NCBI GenBank assembly: GCA_030637065.1
Contig: DAOVVQ010000052.1
Span: 1-17,196 of the forward strand
Length of the DNA stretch: 17,196 nucleotides
Direction of reading: 5' to 3'
DNA from: Planctomycetota bacterium
Lineage (GTDB): Bacteria > Planctomycetota > Phycisphaerae > Sedimentisphaerales > Anaerohalosphaeraceae
The notes under the pieces were generated by a model. It did no database searches and was not told the DNA's origin. It saw only the letters and a program-made list of their open reading frames with translations. Positions 16,757-17,196 of the stretch are shown here, one piece after another; position 1 is the stretch's first letter, and each line of letters starts with the position of its first letter. Position numbers and translations under genes: made by a program.

Positions 16757-17196
16757 TTACATTGCTTCGTCAAATTCGTCTTTGTAGCGAGCTACACCAC
16801 TTATGCCCTGCATGGCATTCTCATCTAGAACCATGACCATGAATGCTTCATCTGGCACATCCTTCCATTGGCTTCGTAGTCCATATTGGCAAGCCGGTTT
16901 AAACCCGAAACGAGGGTAGTATTCTGCGTGACCAAGAACAATCACGAAAGGACAATCACATTCTCTAAGTCGTGCAATACCATGCTTGATCAAAGCGGTA
17001 CCAATTCCTTGACGTTGACGTTGCGGCACTACAGCCATTGGAGCAAGTCCCATGCCAATGACCATGCCGTGTTCGCTGTCAATAACCGCAGGACTAAACA
17101 AGACATGTCCAATAATGTCGTCGCCATCAATGGCCACCAGTGACAGCAATCCATCACAGTTCTGACGAAGTTTATCTATGATATTTGCTTCCGCAG
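16757..17196 (-). CDS. GNAT-family N-acetyltransferase (YhbS-like), cut by the right edge
   Basis: The frame ends at TAA 16757 and stays open to the window edge, giving 145 residues. The N-terminus is missing, and no in-frame ATG or GTG near the edge convinces as a start. A TTG at 17147-17149 would remove the first conserved strand, so I reject it. Visible are AIDGDDIIGHVLFSPAVID (strand-turn-strand), GLAPMAVVPQRQRQGIGTAL (the acetyl-CoA pyrophosphate loop, pattern Q/R-x-x-G-x-G), and VLGHAEYYPRFGF, the conserved YhbS-type end of the fold. It transfers acetyl from acetyl-CoA to an amine on a small molecule or protein. The acceptor is unknown and cannot be inferred from the neighbours. It is cytoplasmic. 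Confidence 0.88.
   Translation of the reverse strand, partial: AEANIIDKLRQNCDGLLSLVAIDGDDIIGHVLFSPAVIDSEHGMVIGMGLAPMAVVPQRQRQGIGTALIKHGIARLRECDCPFVIVLGHAEYYPRFGFKPACQYGLRSQWKDVPDEAFMVMVLDENAMQGISGVARYKDEFDEAM

Overview
The window reads as chromosomal DNA of an anaerobic or facultatively anaerobic member of the Planctomycetota, most likely the Phycisphaerae/Sedimentisphaerales side. This is an inference from a single-chain pyruvate:ferredoxin oxidoreductase, a Tat-exported sulfatase, an exported M3 oligopeptidase, an orphan CheX-type protein with a small GAF protein, and long intergenic stretches packed with short dispersed repeats. No ribosomal or other marker gene is present to prove it.

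Left part (1-5672, all minus strand): the first 74 codons of a Wza-type polysaccharide export lipoprotein run off the left edge behind a leader with two perfect hairpins. Upstream of it lie a gene-poor stretch, two possible micro-genes (a 40-residue one-helix membrane peptide with a good ribosome binding site, and a weaker 38-residue frame), an uncharacterised lipoprotein, and the 1188-residue pyruvate:ferredoxin oxidoreductase. A tRNA-Pro(GGG) with a good sigma70-like promoter sits 62 nt before the oxidoreductase on the same strand and may feed transcription into it.

Middle part (5673-11833, plus strand): a G-rich spacer, a CheX-like phosphatase-domain protein, 1.3 kb of repeat mosaic, a large exported and membrane-anchored protein built of about eight 49-residue Cys-containing repeats, a second repeat-rich spacer with strong hairpins, and a GAF-domain protein started at TTG.

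Right part (11834-17196, minus strand): a two-gene unit of sulfatase then exported oligoendopeptidase F (23 nt apart, with a visible promoter), a secreted alpha/beta hydrolase bounded by an 18-bp perfect inverted repeat, and a GNAT acetyltransferase cut by the right edge. The exported sulfatase, peptidase and esterase fit breakdown of polysaccharide- and protein-rich organic matter outside the cytoplasm. The oxidoreductase would then turn the resulting pyruvate into acetyl-CoA and reduced ferredoxin.

No CRISPR array, integrase, transposase or defence island was seen. The most unusual items are the 49-residue-repeat membrane protein and the hydrolase framed by inverted repeats. Both resemble known kinds of thing, and I cannot claim a new system from sequence alone.
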